From positions 2,862,001 through 2,926,000 of the forward strand of contig OX335665.1 in assembly GCA_946894095.1 (NCBI GenBank): 64,000 nt of DNA, read 5' to 3'. The position numbers were made by a program, and so were the translations under genes. The notes below the pieces were generated by a model. The model saw only the letters and a program-made list of their open reading frames with translations, was not told the origin of the DNA and searched no databases. Positions within the stretch are counted from its first letter, which is position 1; the number at the start of each line of letters is the position of its first letter. This document shows positions 1-10,575 of this stretch, piece by piece. The stretch is from Incurvaria masculella (lineage: Eukaryota > Arthropoda > Insecta > Lepidoptera > Incurvariidae).

Positions 1-1263
1 GTTACCTGTTCTGACGTAATTGGACGATTTTATTCTCTTCGTATGTTATGTTAAAAAAAAAGTGCTTTATGATCCACGACAAAGTTCTTAAGACATTCTT
101 AAACTGTGCCTACACTGCCTAGGTACCCTAGAATTATTGTTAATAACACTATTTACAACCCTTAATTCAATATAACCATAGTTAAGTAATATCATTTTTC
201 CTTGTCCAAACTATAACCTAATTTTTTTTTACATTAACACCATTTTTAATTTAGTCTGACAGTTTTCTTAGTTACAGCACAGTGTAGTGAATACACCTTG
301 GCTCTGTAAGCTTTCGCAAAACTTGGCGTGATTGTAAATTCTGTGCAAAGGGGTTTATTGCGTCACCCTTATAATTATTTTAAATTTCGCATAGAATCAC
401 CCCTAATGTATTCACAAAGCTTACAGGGACACGGTGTAGACTGTTAACAAAACAATTTTGTTCGAGTGATTATGGCCTCTGTTCAAAATAGCATTTAATA
501 TACAGCAAAAATATACTTTACTTATTAACGTTAATAATTTGAATATGTTTTAACCGATTAGTGAATTTTATACTTTCTCAAGAGAAGTACGAACGCATTC
601 AATGCAAACGAATGCATATTTGTTGACGATTGTACTTACGTGGTTTACGAATGCAAAATTTTAATGAACGGACTGATTGCACTTTCATTGACAAACATGC
701 ATTTCATGCGCACCGAATGCGCTGTACTTACCTTTAAAAGCGCACCACAACATTTGAGGATTCCGATTGGTTTTTTTTTAATAAGCAAAACACATCTTGG
801 GTAACGTCACTGGTGATGTAATATTACAAAATCAAATAAATAAAAGTATTTAAATTTTTCTTCGATTTATGATGATTTCTATAAAAAATCTAAATATCAG
901 GCCTACCTAAATAATAAAGATGGTATATATAAGTACATAAATAGGAATGAATAAAAATAACTAAATACTAAATTGGGAATTATGAACGCAACCTAATGTC
1001 TCATGATATTATGTCACCTTCGGTTACCCGAGAGACAAATCTTGCATTCTTTAACGGCAAATGTTTTATAATATAAAATTAAAAATATTTTAAAATATAA
1101 TAAAGGAGAATTTACTCATGGCGACATTGAGTCTGAAGCACGGCCGCTAAAACGCTAGGTATTTTTTTTTTCATATTATAAATACTTTCTTTATTTTCGG
1201 AACGACAAAATACTATATGAATTAAACCAAAATAGTTTTGAATGTTGAAATAATTCTTTTCAG
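1..1263. other. AT-rich DNA, no gene recognised
   Basis: Mostly AT-rich single-copy-looking sequence. The patch around 300-430 is slightly more balanced but has no sustained open frame. A short patch at 1114-1155 ends in AG/GTATTT, but its frames hit stops, so I do not call it an exon. Confidence 0.4.
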
Positions 1264-1387
1264 GCTCATATCTCATGGGCACAGCCAACCGGAAGAGGTC
1301 AACCTACAATCCCACGAGACATTCCCTCGGACACCCATAAAGAAGGCTTTGTCCCAACACAAAAGTGCTCAATCACAAACGCCAATC
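1264..1387 (+). other. Candidate internal exon (124 nt) of an unidentified gene
   Basis: A good acceptor (pyrimidine-rich tract ending TTCTTTTCAG, 1254-1263) is followed by 124 nt of markedly less AT-rich sequence and then a donor, ATC/GTAAGC, at 1388. Two of three frames are open throughout. Frame 2 reads as a polar, Ser/Gln/His-rich segment (LISHGHSQPEEVNLQSHETF at its start), frame 1 as AHISWAQPTGRGQP. Neither is recognised. No partner exon could be fixed, so this rests on splice-site look and composition only. Confidence 0.33.
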
Positions 1388-3624
1388 GTAAGCATTACTC
1401 CTCATTAGACACGGCTAATATAACTTTACGATCAGCCTTATAATTATAAAATAGCCCCGCGAAAGTTCATTAAGGTGCAGCAGCCTTCGGCGTGTTATCG
1501 GTATGAAAGTTCAAAAACACAGAAAACAATTTATGAATCGATTTTTGTATAAATTGATAAACATGTTGATATTTTTTTTTCTTACCAGCTGAAACGCTTT
1601 CCCAATACAAATATTATTTTTTGATCTTTCTTAATGTAATACTTTCAAAAAGTTGTATTTACCCTCAAGAAATAGACATTTCTGGAGTGAAAATAAATTT
1701 CTAACTACCAATGATTGTAAAATAAAAACCAGTAGACGTTACCCAAAATGGATAACTTCATCTTAAAATATAAATATTGCATTAGTACCTTAAATTAAGG
1801 TACATCCATAGTACATATGCAAAGAATTCAATACTTCATTTTCATTCAAAATCGACATCTTTACGGAGTTCGGGGACAGTGCAAAATGTTGCTCGCTATG
1901 GCAGATTTTACAAGGAATCTGTGTTTTAAGCTTCTACTATGACACCAAACATTTTCTTTAATAAATCTAGCACAAAAATGGTATACTAACACTAAAAAGG
2001 TGTCTCAAATGCAACACATAACTTAAAACAACGTCGTTGAATGTCTGACGTTGTTGACATTGCTTTTGTTTGGTCTTGAGTTAATATTTCAGGGTTCTGT
2101 AGAATAAGATGAAATTTATAGAAATTATGCGGCCTAAATACAATTAGGTTATATGGAAATTTCATTCAAAAATATTAACTTTAAGTTCAGAATCTCTCTA
2201 AAGGTTCCACTGTTGACTCTGTGCAAAAATCTCACCAAATGTTAGATAGGCAATAAGTAGTTTCTTCAAAAGCACACACCGGAAGAAATCTGGGCCCTTT
2301 GCTAACATCCATGGAAATTACCTACACCTAACATGTGAATGGTCCGATATGTAGAGGTTGGCACCCTCACTCCTTTGGGATAAATTTAGAAGCACTACTG
2401 CCATATGGCGGGGAGCATCGGTGGTTTGGGGCAAGAAGCAATTAATTGTGAGGACATGGAATATATAAATTAATAGGACTTGATTGATATCTATCTAGAA
2501 TTTCCCTTTTATTCTTATGAATTTATATTTGCAATGCAATATACATTTGAAGAGTTAGGGCTGGAAGAAATTTGAAAATTAAGATCACCAAACATATTTT
2601 GTAAAGTCAATGATGATGCTTATAGAATAAAACCAATTTATTGAAAATTAAATACCTAATCTCAACTTTAGGTACTTCAAAATATATCGATTTTCTCTTA
2701 CCATTTCAACCGAATAGTAACGTTGGATTACAACAACCTGTGATTTTTTTAATTCTCTCTCACATAAATTCATGGAATTATTATGTACGAACATACTTAG
2801 GAATGTGCATGGAGCGAAAAGTTCAAATAAAAACAGACCTTACCTCATTGGTATAAGATTTGTATTTGAAGTAATGACTGAATTGAGCCGATAGAGGTAA
2901 ATTCATGGGGAAAGAATCTCTTTCTAGACACTGCCAGAATACAAAAAGGATTCGTACTGCCTTACGTGTTGATTTATAATTATTTTTAAAAAGCAATGTG
3001 CCCATAAGAAAACACAAAAAAAAAATATTGTAACATATTATTTCAACGATCTGTTATTTACATTTGGCAATAAAAATACGAAAATTGATAAGGTTTTGTA
3101 GTTTATAGTGACAATATGAATGCAAAATTTTTGGACAGTTTGACTACCTACTAGTGACTTACTGTGATGTCCAAAGTTATCAATTGATACCATAATACGA
3201 TCTAAATAGAGTAACGTGGGTATGGTCCAACCGTTAACCAGGTATTCCTAGGCATATTTGGAGCGAAAAGGGTAGATGATCATTTTGTTGCACGACTTAA
3301 AAGAAATGGGTCTTCCCATGCATTTTGTGTGATAGGTATTTCCAATTATGTATGGGGGAATTAAAGTTGAAAATACAACAAATTCTTCTAAACCCATCTC
3401 CTATTCCAAGCCAAATTCATAGTGATCCCATGGACTCTTCCCCTTTGCTTCATAGCTCCACGGTACAGGATCAGGAGAGCGGTTTCATGCGCTACTAACC
3501 CTAGCCTCCGTAATGGACTGAAGCAGTAAAATCAAACGGTGCCATGTCAGGATTTAGACAAGAGTTTAACTTTACAGATCTGTTTACTAAACAATGCATT
3601 AGCCCTGGAGAATTAAGACATTTG
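1388..3624. other. AT-rich intergenic or intronic DNA
   Basis: No sustained coding. A 48-codon ATG frame at 3352-3498 (starts MGELKLKIQQ, Pro/Ser-rich) is too short to call. The segment about 3229-3345 shares pieces with 44500-44615 (both orientations of a motif around CACGACTTAAAA and TATTCCTAGGCATATTTGGA), so a degraded repeat is present. Confidence 0.4.
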
Positions 3625-3945
3625 CTTTTGGGACGGCAGTGTTGAGACGAACGGACAGTTCCTGCCGCATGGTTTGGGAGATGTTGGTGATATCTTTGTC
3701 TATGGCAACAGGGTTTTGGGTAAATTTTAACATTTTACTCATTGGTTTTAGTTTTTCCTTAGTCCATGGATGGTATATGTACTGTTTCAATGTTTGGGAC
3801 GCTGGTGTGAGACAAACGGATAGTTCGTGCCGTGTGGTTTGGGAGGTCTAGGTGATATAATCTATTTCCATCGCAGCAGGGTTGTGGGTATATTTTAACA
3901 TTTTGTTCAGTGATTTTAGTTTTTACTTAGTCCATGGATGATGTG
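3625..3945. repeat. Diverged tandem duplication, about 166-bp unit, two copies
   Basis: GAGACGAACGGACAGTTC at 3643 recurs as GAGACAAACGGATAGTTC at 3809. Matching TTTGGGACG, TTTTAACATTTT and TTAGTCCATGGATG blocks keep the same 166-bp phase. The minus strand of the right part of unit 1 is open for about 60 codons, but the second unit carries stops, so any coding origin is decayed. Confidence 0.75.
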
Positions 3946-5669
3946 TCGTACCAATTTTTAAATTACTTCCACCAGTTGGGAAATGGAACCAATGAATTTC
4001 TGATAATTTAATTAAATATGTAATACCTACATATTTTGTTACTGGCCTATGTTCAATAACCAATGACTGAAAAACTAAAGTTTAGAGCGGGCATACATCA
4101 GCAGAAAATATTTCCATGAAATATGGGAAATTATTGTGTAGGTATCTTGGAAAATTCCAGAAGTCTACGAAGATATGGCCTAATGTCATTCAAAAACAAC
4201 TTACATCACCCAGATACCAGTCGGAAGCATAACAAGTTTGTGCACCTCTAACTTGATAAGGAATTGGATAGTTAACACAAATGTCATTAAAAAACCATTT
4301 GTTTGAGTCATCGTCTCGTTTTGTGGTGAGGTCCTGATTCTAATTTCCAAACCATTGAGTTTGTCACAAATGTGTACAAATATTTTTTGTTCGAATTTTA
4401 TGATATTAGAATGAGATGGGTTAACACAGAAAATAATGATTACTCATCTATCTATTTCTACAGAACCCTTATATTACTGACAAGTTTAAAAACAATACCG
4501 TGCTCTATGTTGTTAGTGTTACGATTTTTTAAGCTTTTTTGTCAATATAGTTATGGTGAGATCAGTCAAAAGTGTACGTAAGCATAGCAAATTTGCATTT
4601 AACTTCATTCATAATGTATTTATGCGTCTGTGCTTACAGCTGAACGAATAGTACGAAGCTTTAAACATCAAAAGACTTATACAATCTGAAAATTCTACAC
4701 CTTTAGCTCGTGTGTGTATTTCTTAAACTTAATCCAGACTACATTTCTAAATAGACGTTGGTGATTGGCTACTAAAAATAAATGCATTGAAAAATGGCCG
4801 TCTGGGATATTGGACAAACAAAACTCTTACTGGCGTGATGAAAGTCATTATCAGCAATAAAAAAAATTGTAAAATTACCTTGAATTTATTTTTTTATTTA
4901 TTAATTGGACTTTCAATCCAACGTAAGTACGAAATGATTCTTAGATGCTGGCAACCCTAAAAATAAGCACACACACTTGGCCTTTCTTTATACGTAGTGG
5001 AGGGATTAATAAAAAAACAGTGACACAGGCAACATTGCGCTAATTATGCAGTAAGTATTTTAAATATTTAAGAAAGTTAAGCTACCGAGGTAATTTTATG
5101 AATAGGATGCTAAATGCAAGTAATAAAAGGTAATTTATGTAAAGAAAAGCCGTAATTAAAATGAATACTGTCAGAAATCATTACTGTTTTGTTAGCTGTC
5201 AATATTAAACCATAAGCTAAGAAAAATTACCTAAAAAAATCACAGAGTCCCATAAAGTGCTTGGACGCACCTCTTTTGTAGAAAAATAAATAAGTTCTAC
5301 TTAATGTTTGTCTAACGAACAAAATATTCCAAAAGAATAAGTCTTATTCAGACTCGAATCGCTCGAATCTACAATATTATCCTAACGTTTTAATATTAAA
5401 GTTAACAGTTTAGGAAAGTGTTTTAGTTCCGTTGTCATCCAATAGAGTATTTTAAAAAAAATGTCTTTTATATTACGTCATCTACTAAAAATTATAATTC
5501 ATACAAAATAACTTTTTAACCCTACACTTGTTTGACTAAAATCAACATTTCGTATATAAATAGTGTAGGAGCTGTAACTGTAGGTAGTTGCAAGTTCGCT
5601 AAATTAACGTTAATTACACATAATTGTATATATTTTTGTTTCTAAATCGTTCAATGTAGGCCCAACTGT
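3946..5669. other. AT-rich DNA without recognised features
   Basis: Poly-A/T and AT-rich single-copy-looking sequence. A weak open frame at 4372-4581 (plus) has no recognisable domain. Nothing else can be supported. Confidence 0.4.
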
Positions 5670-5927
5670 TTCATTCTATTAACTAAACGGCAAACTTCAC
5701 TTTTCGGAACCCAACTCCATGCTGAACTTAGCTGCAATCTTACCGGACCGCCTTCCAAATTCAAATCCGGAGCTCTTCCCAATCTAGGGCTGCATTCACT
5801 GCAAACTCAAGGGGTCTATTCTGCACTTAACTCGATTCTAGGATTCACGGTTGGACTAGCTCGAGGTTCACACTCCGGACGCGGGAGTCTGTCACTAGGG
5901 GGCACTATGTATCACTACCACGCACAT
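5670..5927 (-). other. Probable ephrin 3' untranslated region
   Basis: This is moderately GC-rich, non-repetitive sequence directly after the TGA stop of the ephrin frame. It differs from the AT-rich DNA further left. No AATAAA lies on the minus strand in the first several hundred bases. ATTAAA occurs near 5390, and an AATAAA cluster near 4885-4905 is the first strong candidate. The 3' end is therefore unresolved. Confidence 0.35.
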
Positions 5928-6698
5928 TCACCGGGCCAGGAGGAGCGGGAGAGCGGCCAGCGCGAGCGCCAACGCCAGCGTTGGACTCGCCGCGCTGGAA
6001 TACGACAGCTCCTCGCTTTTGACGACTTCGTTGGGCGACTTGTCGTACTTGTGTGTCTTTTTAGTGACCGGTTTGCGAGTCGTCGTCGTGGTGGTGGGCA
6101 CGACGGGCGGCGCGGGCGGCGGCGGCAGGCTCGGCGTCGGCGGAGGCGCCGGCGACTGCTCCTCCGCCCGGCAGCAAACGCGAAACACGAGCTTCATGTT
6201 GTGGCTCAAACATCGCCCGCCGATCCGCCGGTGCAGGTCGTCCTTGCTGGACGTGCTTATAAAGTAATAGTCTTTGCCCGGGAGGAACTCGAGCCCCCCC
6301 GGCTGCGGCGTAAACGGGCGGAAGGTGATCGTGAAGAACATCAGCTTGTGAGGCTTGTCGCATATCGCTATGATCCGAGGGTTCGGGTTCGTTATGCGAC
6401 ACGTATCGTACTCCTCCTTGCTGACGTTGTAGATTATGTATTTCTCCGCGTCCTCGTCGAACGTGCCCGGCGCGTACACCGGGCATATGATGTTCACCTG
6501 GTCGTACTCGAACTGAGCGTTTCCCTTGTTCAGGTCGAACACGTGATCGGTGTTGTCGATCCGGAATATGCTGTTCGTCGTGTTCCAGTGGATGTAGAAC
6601 GACTTTGCGTAGTTTCCCATCACGCTCTCGATAAAGAAGACGAGAACTAGGAGGGTCCAGGAGGTCTGCCGAAGGCCGAAAGTCGCCGCCGACACCAT
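5928..6698 (-). CDS. Ephrin: Ephrin, GPI-anchored type (Eph receptor ligand)
   Basis: This is a 256-residue cell-surface ligand for Eph receptor tyrosine kinases, which act in contact-dependent axon and cell guidance. Seen: a hydrophobic signal peptide (about residues 13-28); an ephrin receptor-binding domain at about 31-177; four cysteines at 72, 100, 113 and 163 in the spacing of the two ephrin disulfides (1-3, 2-4), plus a C175-C176 pair; the receptor-contact loop PFTPQPGGLEF (128-138) followed by KDYYFISTSS (142-151), very close to the family pattern; sequons at N39 and N91; a Pro/Thr-rich stalk (183-210); and a Ser/Ala cluster (232-238) before a Leu/Ala tail (240-255), typical of a GPI-attachment signal. 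No transmembrane segment plus cytoplasmic tail follows, unlike B-type ephrins. Known: moth (Manduca) ephrin is described as GPI-linked. The frame has no intron. The start is the first ATG before the signal peptide, in the context ACGATGG. Large open frames on the opposite strand here are shadows of GC-rich coding. The family is sure; whether this is the parental locus or a retrocopy is open. Confidence 0.92.
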   Translation of the reverse strand: MVSAATFGLRQTSWTLLVLVFFIESVMGNYAKSFYIHWNTTNSIFRIDNTDHVFDLNKGNAQFEYDQVNIICPVYAPGTFDEDAEKYIIYNVSKEEYDTCRITNPNPRIIAICDKPHKLMFFTITFRPFTPQPGGLEFLPGKDYYFISTSSKDDLHRRIGGRCLSHNMKLVFRVCCRAEEQSPAPPPTPSLPPPPAPPVVPTTTTTTRKPVTKKTHKYDKSPNEVVKSEELSYSSAASPTLALALALAALPLLLAR

Positions 6699-6889
6699 CG
6701 TGAGCGATCTACCGTCGAGGCGAACGCGAAACGCTCGTCATACTAGGGACTCCGCTGGGTGCAGAATCGCGCTCCGAATTCGATCGATTCGAAACAGATT
6801 CCTGGGATCCGGCTGTTAGAAATTTTGAATTTGGAACTGAGCATGGACTATTTCACTGAACACTCGTTTCGACACTTTGATCCATATTG

Positions 6890-7260
6890 AGTGAAACTGC
6901 ACGAAAATCCACTGGGTGCGCTCACTGCGCGCAGGCGAGCGCGGGTCGCGGCGCGGCCTCCATGTTACCGTAGATTCTGTTCACCGATAAATGTGGAATT
7001 TCACCGTTTGCGTCGTGGCGACTTCGAAAAACCGACTGGCACACTCGACAACGCGCACTGGAGGGCAAGTTTACTCATACGGAAGGTCTGGGGTGGCCGC
7101 GCGAGGAATAATCAATACATCACAGATTTTTTACAATAGTGAGGTGTTCTTTGTACGGAGTGTGGAGCGAGCGACAGACGTAGCGCCGCGCGGGGGTCGG
7201 CCGAACTACTGGAATGCGGCCGTCGTACGCATGCGGCTGGGGCGAGCGAGCTTTAATGAT
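6890..7260 (-). promoter_or_regulatory. CpG-rich region upstream of ephrin, possible promoter/5' leader
   Basis: This is a GC- and CpG-rich block in otherwise AT-rich DNA, starting about 190 bp upstream of the ephrin ATG on the coding strand. It contains dense GCGC/CGCG clusters (about 6925-6960 and 7180-7245). Position and composition suggest the promoter or 5' untranslated exon of ephrin. No TATA box or initiator could be assigned with confidence. Short open frames here (for example plus strand 6891-7139) look like composition artefacts. Confidence 0.35.
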
Positions 7261-7756
7261 ACCACTATAGTACGCATAACCGCTGCTGGGAGGGTAAATA
7301 GCAGCAAAACCAAAATAGAAGAGGCTTTATAATAGGTTTTTGGCTGCAAGATGTGTGTTTAAATTCAATTTGTTGTAGAATAAAATATTATATAAATTTA
7401 CTTGACTGCTAACAAGAAGTTCCGGTGAAAATATTAAACGTTTTATGTAAGTTGGGGAAAATTTAGAATATGCTTGCAACACTGGGCAGGCCAGCGAGGT
7501 GGGGCGCGGGGACAACAGACGGACGCGTTCCTAACTTCACACCGGTCCACCGTCTGACTCGGGTCTTGCGAGCCACCTAAAATTATTTTTTGGTCGTTCA
7601 CCGTTTGACAAGTGCGATTTTTTTGTCAATTCTGTGACGCGTCTGTATAGCGACTTGGTGAAATTGGATATAAACTTATTCCAACTAACATAAGCAACGG
7701 ATTTGAAAAAAAAGTAATAAGTACCTATCGCATGTATACACGGCTAGTCACTCAGG
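7261..7756. other. Non-coding sequence upstream of ephrin
   Basis: Mixed-composition sequence with no sustained frame and no repeat shared with the rest of the window. It may belong to ephrin 5' regulatory DNA. Confidence 0.3.
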
Positions 7757-7988
7757 AGTTCAGGGGCGCGGGGCATTGCTTTTCATGCTAGAGGTCAAAG
7801 GTTCAATCCCCGCCCCGTTAATGCACCCCTATCTTTCTGAGTGGGTTAATGCGAGCAGTTCCACGGCTCGGAACTCATGTAAAACTGTAGGTCCTATTCC
7901 CCTATTAGGTTGTAGGGCTAAGCCCGTCCGGGTTGGTACCTACCTTCGCATTGAATTAACAATGGTCGAAGCGGCAAAAAAAAAAAAA
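7757..7988 (+). mobile_element. SINE, tRNA-like head, 3'-truncated
   Basis: The head has a B-box-like GGTTCAATCCC near 7800. It is followed by the shared body (CTGTAGGTCC, GTTGGTACC, GGTCGAAGCGGC) and stops in an A-run after the GAAGCGGC block. The last third of the body is missing. Confidence 0.7.
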
Positions 7989-8018
7989 GCGGCAACCTCA
8001 ACAAAAATCACACTGGTA

Positions 8019-8140
8019 TTCAGAGTGGGCGGACTAACTTTAGTGCTCGTATTATTGCCGGACTAAACCGGTTTTTGCATGGTTAGTCCTGTGCTAAGGC
8101 CGTACTAACTTTTGACAGGTTATTACTAAGCTTATTTACG
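8019..8140 (-). mobile_element. Short MITE, GGACTAAC family (about 110 bp)
   Basis: The ends TTCAGAGTGGGCGGACTAAC and TTTTGACAGGTT, with a central palindromic CCGGACTAAACCGG core, match copies at 8992-9104, 9515-9627 and 10958-11056. This copy is inverted relative to the others. Confidence 0.7.
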
Positions 8141-8154
8141 TTATTTAGGTTATT

Positions 8155-8386
8155 ACTAGGTATTACTAAGCATCTACTGTCCGTCCGTCCGTTTGTCTGA
8201 TACAGGGCTGCATCTCATGAACCGTAATAGGTAGATAGTTCAAATTTTCACAGATTGTGTATTTCTTTGGCCGCTATGATAACTTGATAAATTGATTGAA
8301 AAGAAACTTGATTTTATTGTGACGTAACAAACTTTACGATGGTACTGACGAAACCCTTCGTGTGCGAGTCCAAATCGCACTTATTT
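8155..8386 (+). mobile_element. GTCC-microsatellite lepidopteran element, degraded copy
   Basis: It has the family order ACTAAGC, CTGTCCGTCCGTCCG, CAGGGCTGCATCTCATGAAC, CCGCTATGATAAC and CCCTTCGTGTGCGAGTC, but lacks the left GGTTCCGTACCC block. Confidence 0.7.
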
Positions 8387-8420
8387 CTCATTACTATTAA
8401 TGTATTACGGTAAGTATTTA

Positions 8421-8970
8421 TTAAGGTAGCCCAACCCGGCGGGACTAACTCATTCGCGGGCACGGTACAAAACCGTGCTGTTGCACTCTGGGACCTTCTC
8501 TGTTTCAAAGAATAAGACAGGCTCCGTGATGAGGAAGATGCAACATGTCCACAAAAAAGACAATGTGCATAGTGTATGATTTGGTAAGATTTACGAAAAT
8601 TTTAATTACAAAACTACTTATAGCTAAAAGTAAACCACGACCTCTGTAGTCAAAAATCTAACAAAAAACAAATAGAGTATAAATCTTGATTAAATAAGCT
8701 ATGTCTGATGACTAATCTTCTTAAGATGTTCTTACTTTATCAATGCGTAATCCACCTCCAAAGTTATTGTATAAAACGCGCGAAAAGTTCGAACTTTCGG
8801 ACCTTATAACTTAGAAACCAAACACAATTTTAAAATGCCAACGGTCATCAGACATCTAGTTCGATCAAATAAAGCTATTTTGAGCAAAATTTGGGATCTC
8901 TGACAAGAAATATGGGCGTGATCTTCTTTCCCCGTTTGTATGGGGAGTTGAGCGGGTTGGGCCACCTTAA
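8421..8970 (+). mobile_element. TTAA-flanked MITE, about 550 bp
   Basis: The ends are TTAAGGTAGCCCAACCCG and, inverted, CGGGTTGGGCCACCTTAA. Both are flanked by TTAA, as in piggyBac- or Kolobok-type insertions. There is no coding capacity. Full-length copies lie at 26706-27256, 27893-28442 and 41027-41578. Confidence 0.85.
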
Positions 8971-8991
8971 TGTGCCAAAAACATTTACAGT

Positions 8992-9104
8992 CGTATTAAG
9001 AGAGAACCTGTCAAAACTTAGTACGAGATTAGAGCCGGACTAACCATACAAAAACCGGTTTAGTCCTGCGTATTAAAGTTAGTCCGCCCACTCTGAATAC
9101 AGCT
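8992..9104 (+). mobile_element. Short MITE, GGACTAAC family
   Basis: This is a near full-length copy with AGAGAACCTGTCAAAACTTAG at the left and GTTAGTCCGCCCACTCTGAA at the right. With the inverted copy at 8019-8140 it brackets the GTCC element and the 550-bp MITE. Confidence 0.7.
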
Positions 9105-9171
9105 GTTAGTGTCAAACACTTATTTTAACCGATTGAACAGTACCGCTTGGTGAACATAACACGAGTGACAG

Positions 9172-9290
9172 ATCAGGGCGTGTATTATTGGCGGATTCAG
9201 TAGAGTTAACAGTAATGTCAAAGTAAATTCTTCTTTTGTCAACTCTACTGAATTCGCAATGACTGAATGCCAAGAATACACGTCCTGATG
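9172..9290. repeat. Imperfect hairpin with about 45-bp arms
   Basis: Left arm ATCAGGGCGTGTATT...TTCAGTAGAGTT; right arm AACTCTACTGAA...AATACACGTCCTGAT. It is probably a small foldback or MITE remnant. Confidence 0.65.
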
Positions 9291-9514
9291 ATTTTGAAAC
9301 GGTTATGAACATTACGACATTACGGCTGAACATAAATTAGGCGTGTAACTGTCCAGTTTAAAGAGCTGCAGGAATTTTAACAGATTGGACGGTAACTTTT
9401 CACTGAATATAAGAGGTAAGTAAGAATGGAAAAAATACTAAAGCTGGAAACAGTGTTTCCCTATTGCACACAGTTAAAAAAACAATTAAAATATACATTA
9501 ACATGTACAGCCGT

Positions 9515-9627
9515 ATTCAGAGAGAACCTGTCAACACTAAGTACTACATAGGCACCGGACTAACCATACAAAACCGGTTTAGTCCGGCGTATTAAAGTTA
9601 GTCGGCGCACTCTGAATACGCCTGTAA
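9515..9627 (+). mobile_element. Short MITE, GGACTAAC family
   Basis: This complete copy runs from CGTATTCAGAGAGAACCTG to GGCGCACTCTGAATACG, the outer bases being inverted repeats (CGTATTCAGAG / CTCTGAATACG). Confidence 0.75.
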
Positions 9628-9883
9628 ACGTTTAAGGCTAGCAAGACGGTTGGAATTACAGTTAGATTCACTGATTATTTTTTCAGTGTACACGCGATGA
9701 GCTGAAATCATGATAGTAGGGTTAACCGCCCATATGAAGTTCCATAAAATTGTACGGCTCGTGGTTCAGGGGCTAGATGACTTGCTTTTCATGCGAGAGG
9801 TATTGCTTCAAATCCTCGGCCCGGTCATGGACCACTATATTTCTCTTTATGAGTTGGTAAGTTTATTTCGTTACGAATTCGAT

Positions 9884-10132
9884 CAGGTGGTCCATTCAGA
9901 GTAAGAGTGAGTTCGAATTCGCCACTAAATATCAACTCACTTTTTTAAATAGTTACTGTTTCCACACTTCTAGAACATCATTACAGTTAGGTAAAAATCG
10001 GGTTTGTCCCGTAAATACGTTGGAAGTATAAATAAAGGTTCCGTTATTTAAATAATAATGTATTTCCCAGCTATTTTTTAGGTTAACTCACTCCCGAACT
10101 CGAACTCACTCTTGCTCTGAATGGACCCCCTG
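9884..10132. mobile_element. MITE, GGGGTCCATTCAGAG family (about 245 bp)
   Basis: Terminal inverted repeats of about 32 bp (GTCCATTCAGAGTAAGAGTG / CACTCTTGCTCTGAATGGAC). Comparing flanks with intact SINE (GAGCTGCTCCATGG) indicates a 3-bp CTG target duplication, the left copy now reading CAG. Sister copies lie at 15181-15422 and 60512-60740. Confidence 0.85.
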
Positions 10133-10146
10133 TACCATGGTTCTGT

Positions 10147-10384
10147 ACCCGAAGTCTCAGTTGTCACCTAAATTGGCGTTTACGGCAAACCGATCGACTG
10201 GCGTTTACAAATGTATATGGAGAAATTTAAGAGCGCGCATTTGCGAGTCCGAGTTTGACTTTGACAGCTTGAAGAAGTAAAACCACAGAATATCTAGTAA
10301 AAACTTGTATGGAGTTGTCGGAAGACGCCAGTCGTTCGGTTTGCCGTAAACGCCAATTTAGGTGAGAAATTAAACTGACCACTC
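10147..10384. mobile_element. MITE, GTAGTCCCAGCTGTCACC family, short copy
   Basis: The left end CAGTTGTCACCTAAATTGGC and right end GCCAATTTAGGTGAGAAAT are inverted. The core repeats GTTTACGGCAAACCGATCG in both orientations. The right end is degraded. Related copies lie at 14284-14612, 28858-29172 and 40391-40754. Confidence 0.75.
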
Positions 10385-10575
10385 TGATCCCATTTACAAC
10401 TATTTATTTATTTATTTATTTAAGAAAGAACTGAAGAAGAAACTGTAGGTCCCCTTCCCCTACTGGGAGCTGGTAGGGTCAATCCCGGCCGGGTACCACT
10501 GCATTGGATGCAACTAAGTTTGAAGCGGCAATTAAACATTGTCCGTGTTTCCATCCAGTTCAGTGCAGCTGTGCT

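Noticed and set aside
3352..3498. 48-codon Pro/Ser-rich ATG frame
   Set aside because: Too short, adjoining a degraded repeat; no splice or domain support.
5907..6650. 247-codon plus-strand open frame over the ephrin locus
   Set aside because: Antisense shadow of GC-rich ephrin coding sequence; arginine-rich low-complexity protein with no domain, while the minus frame is a clear ephrin.
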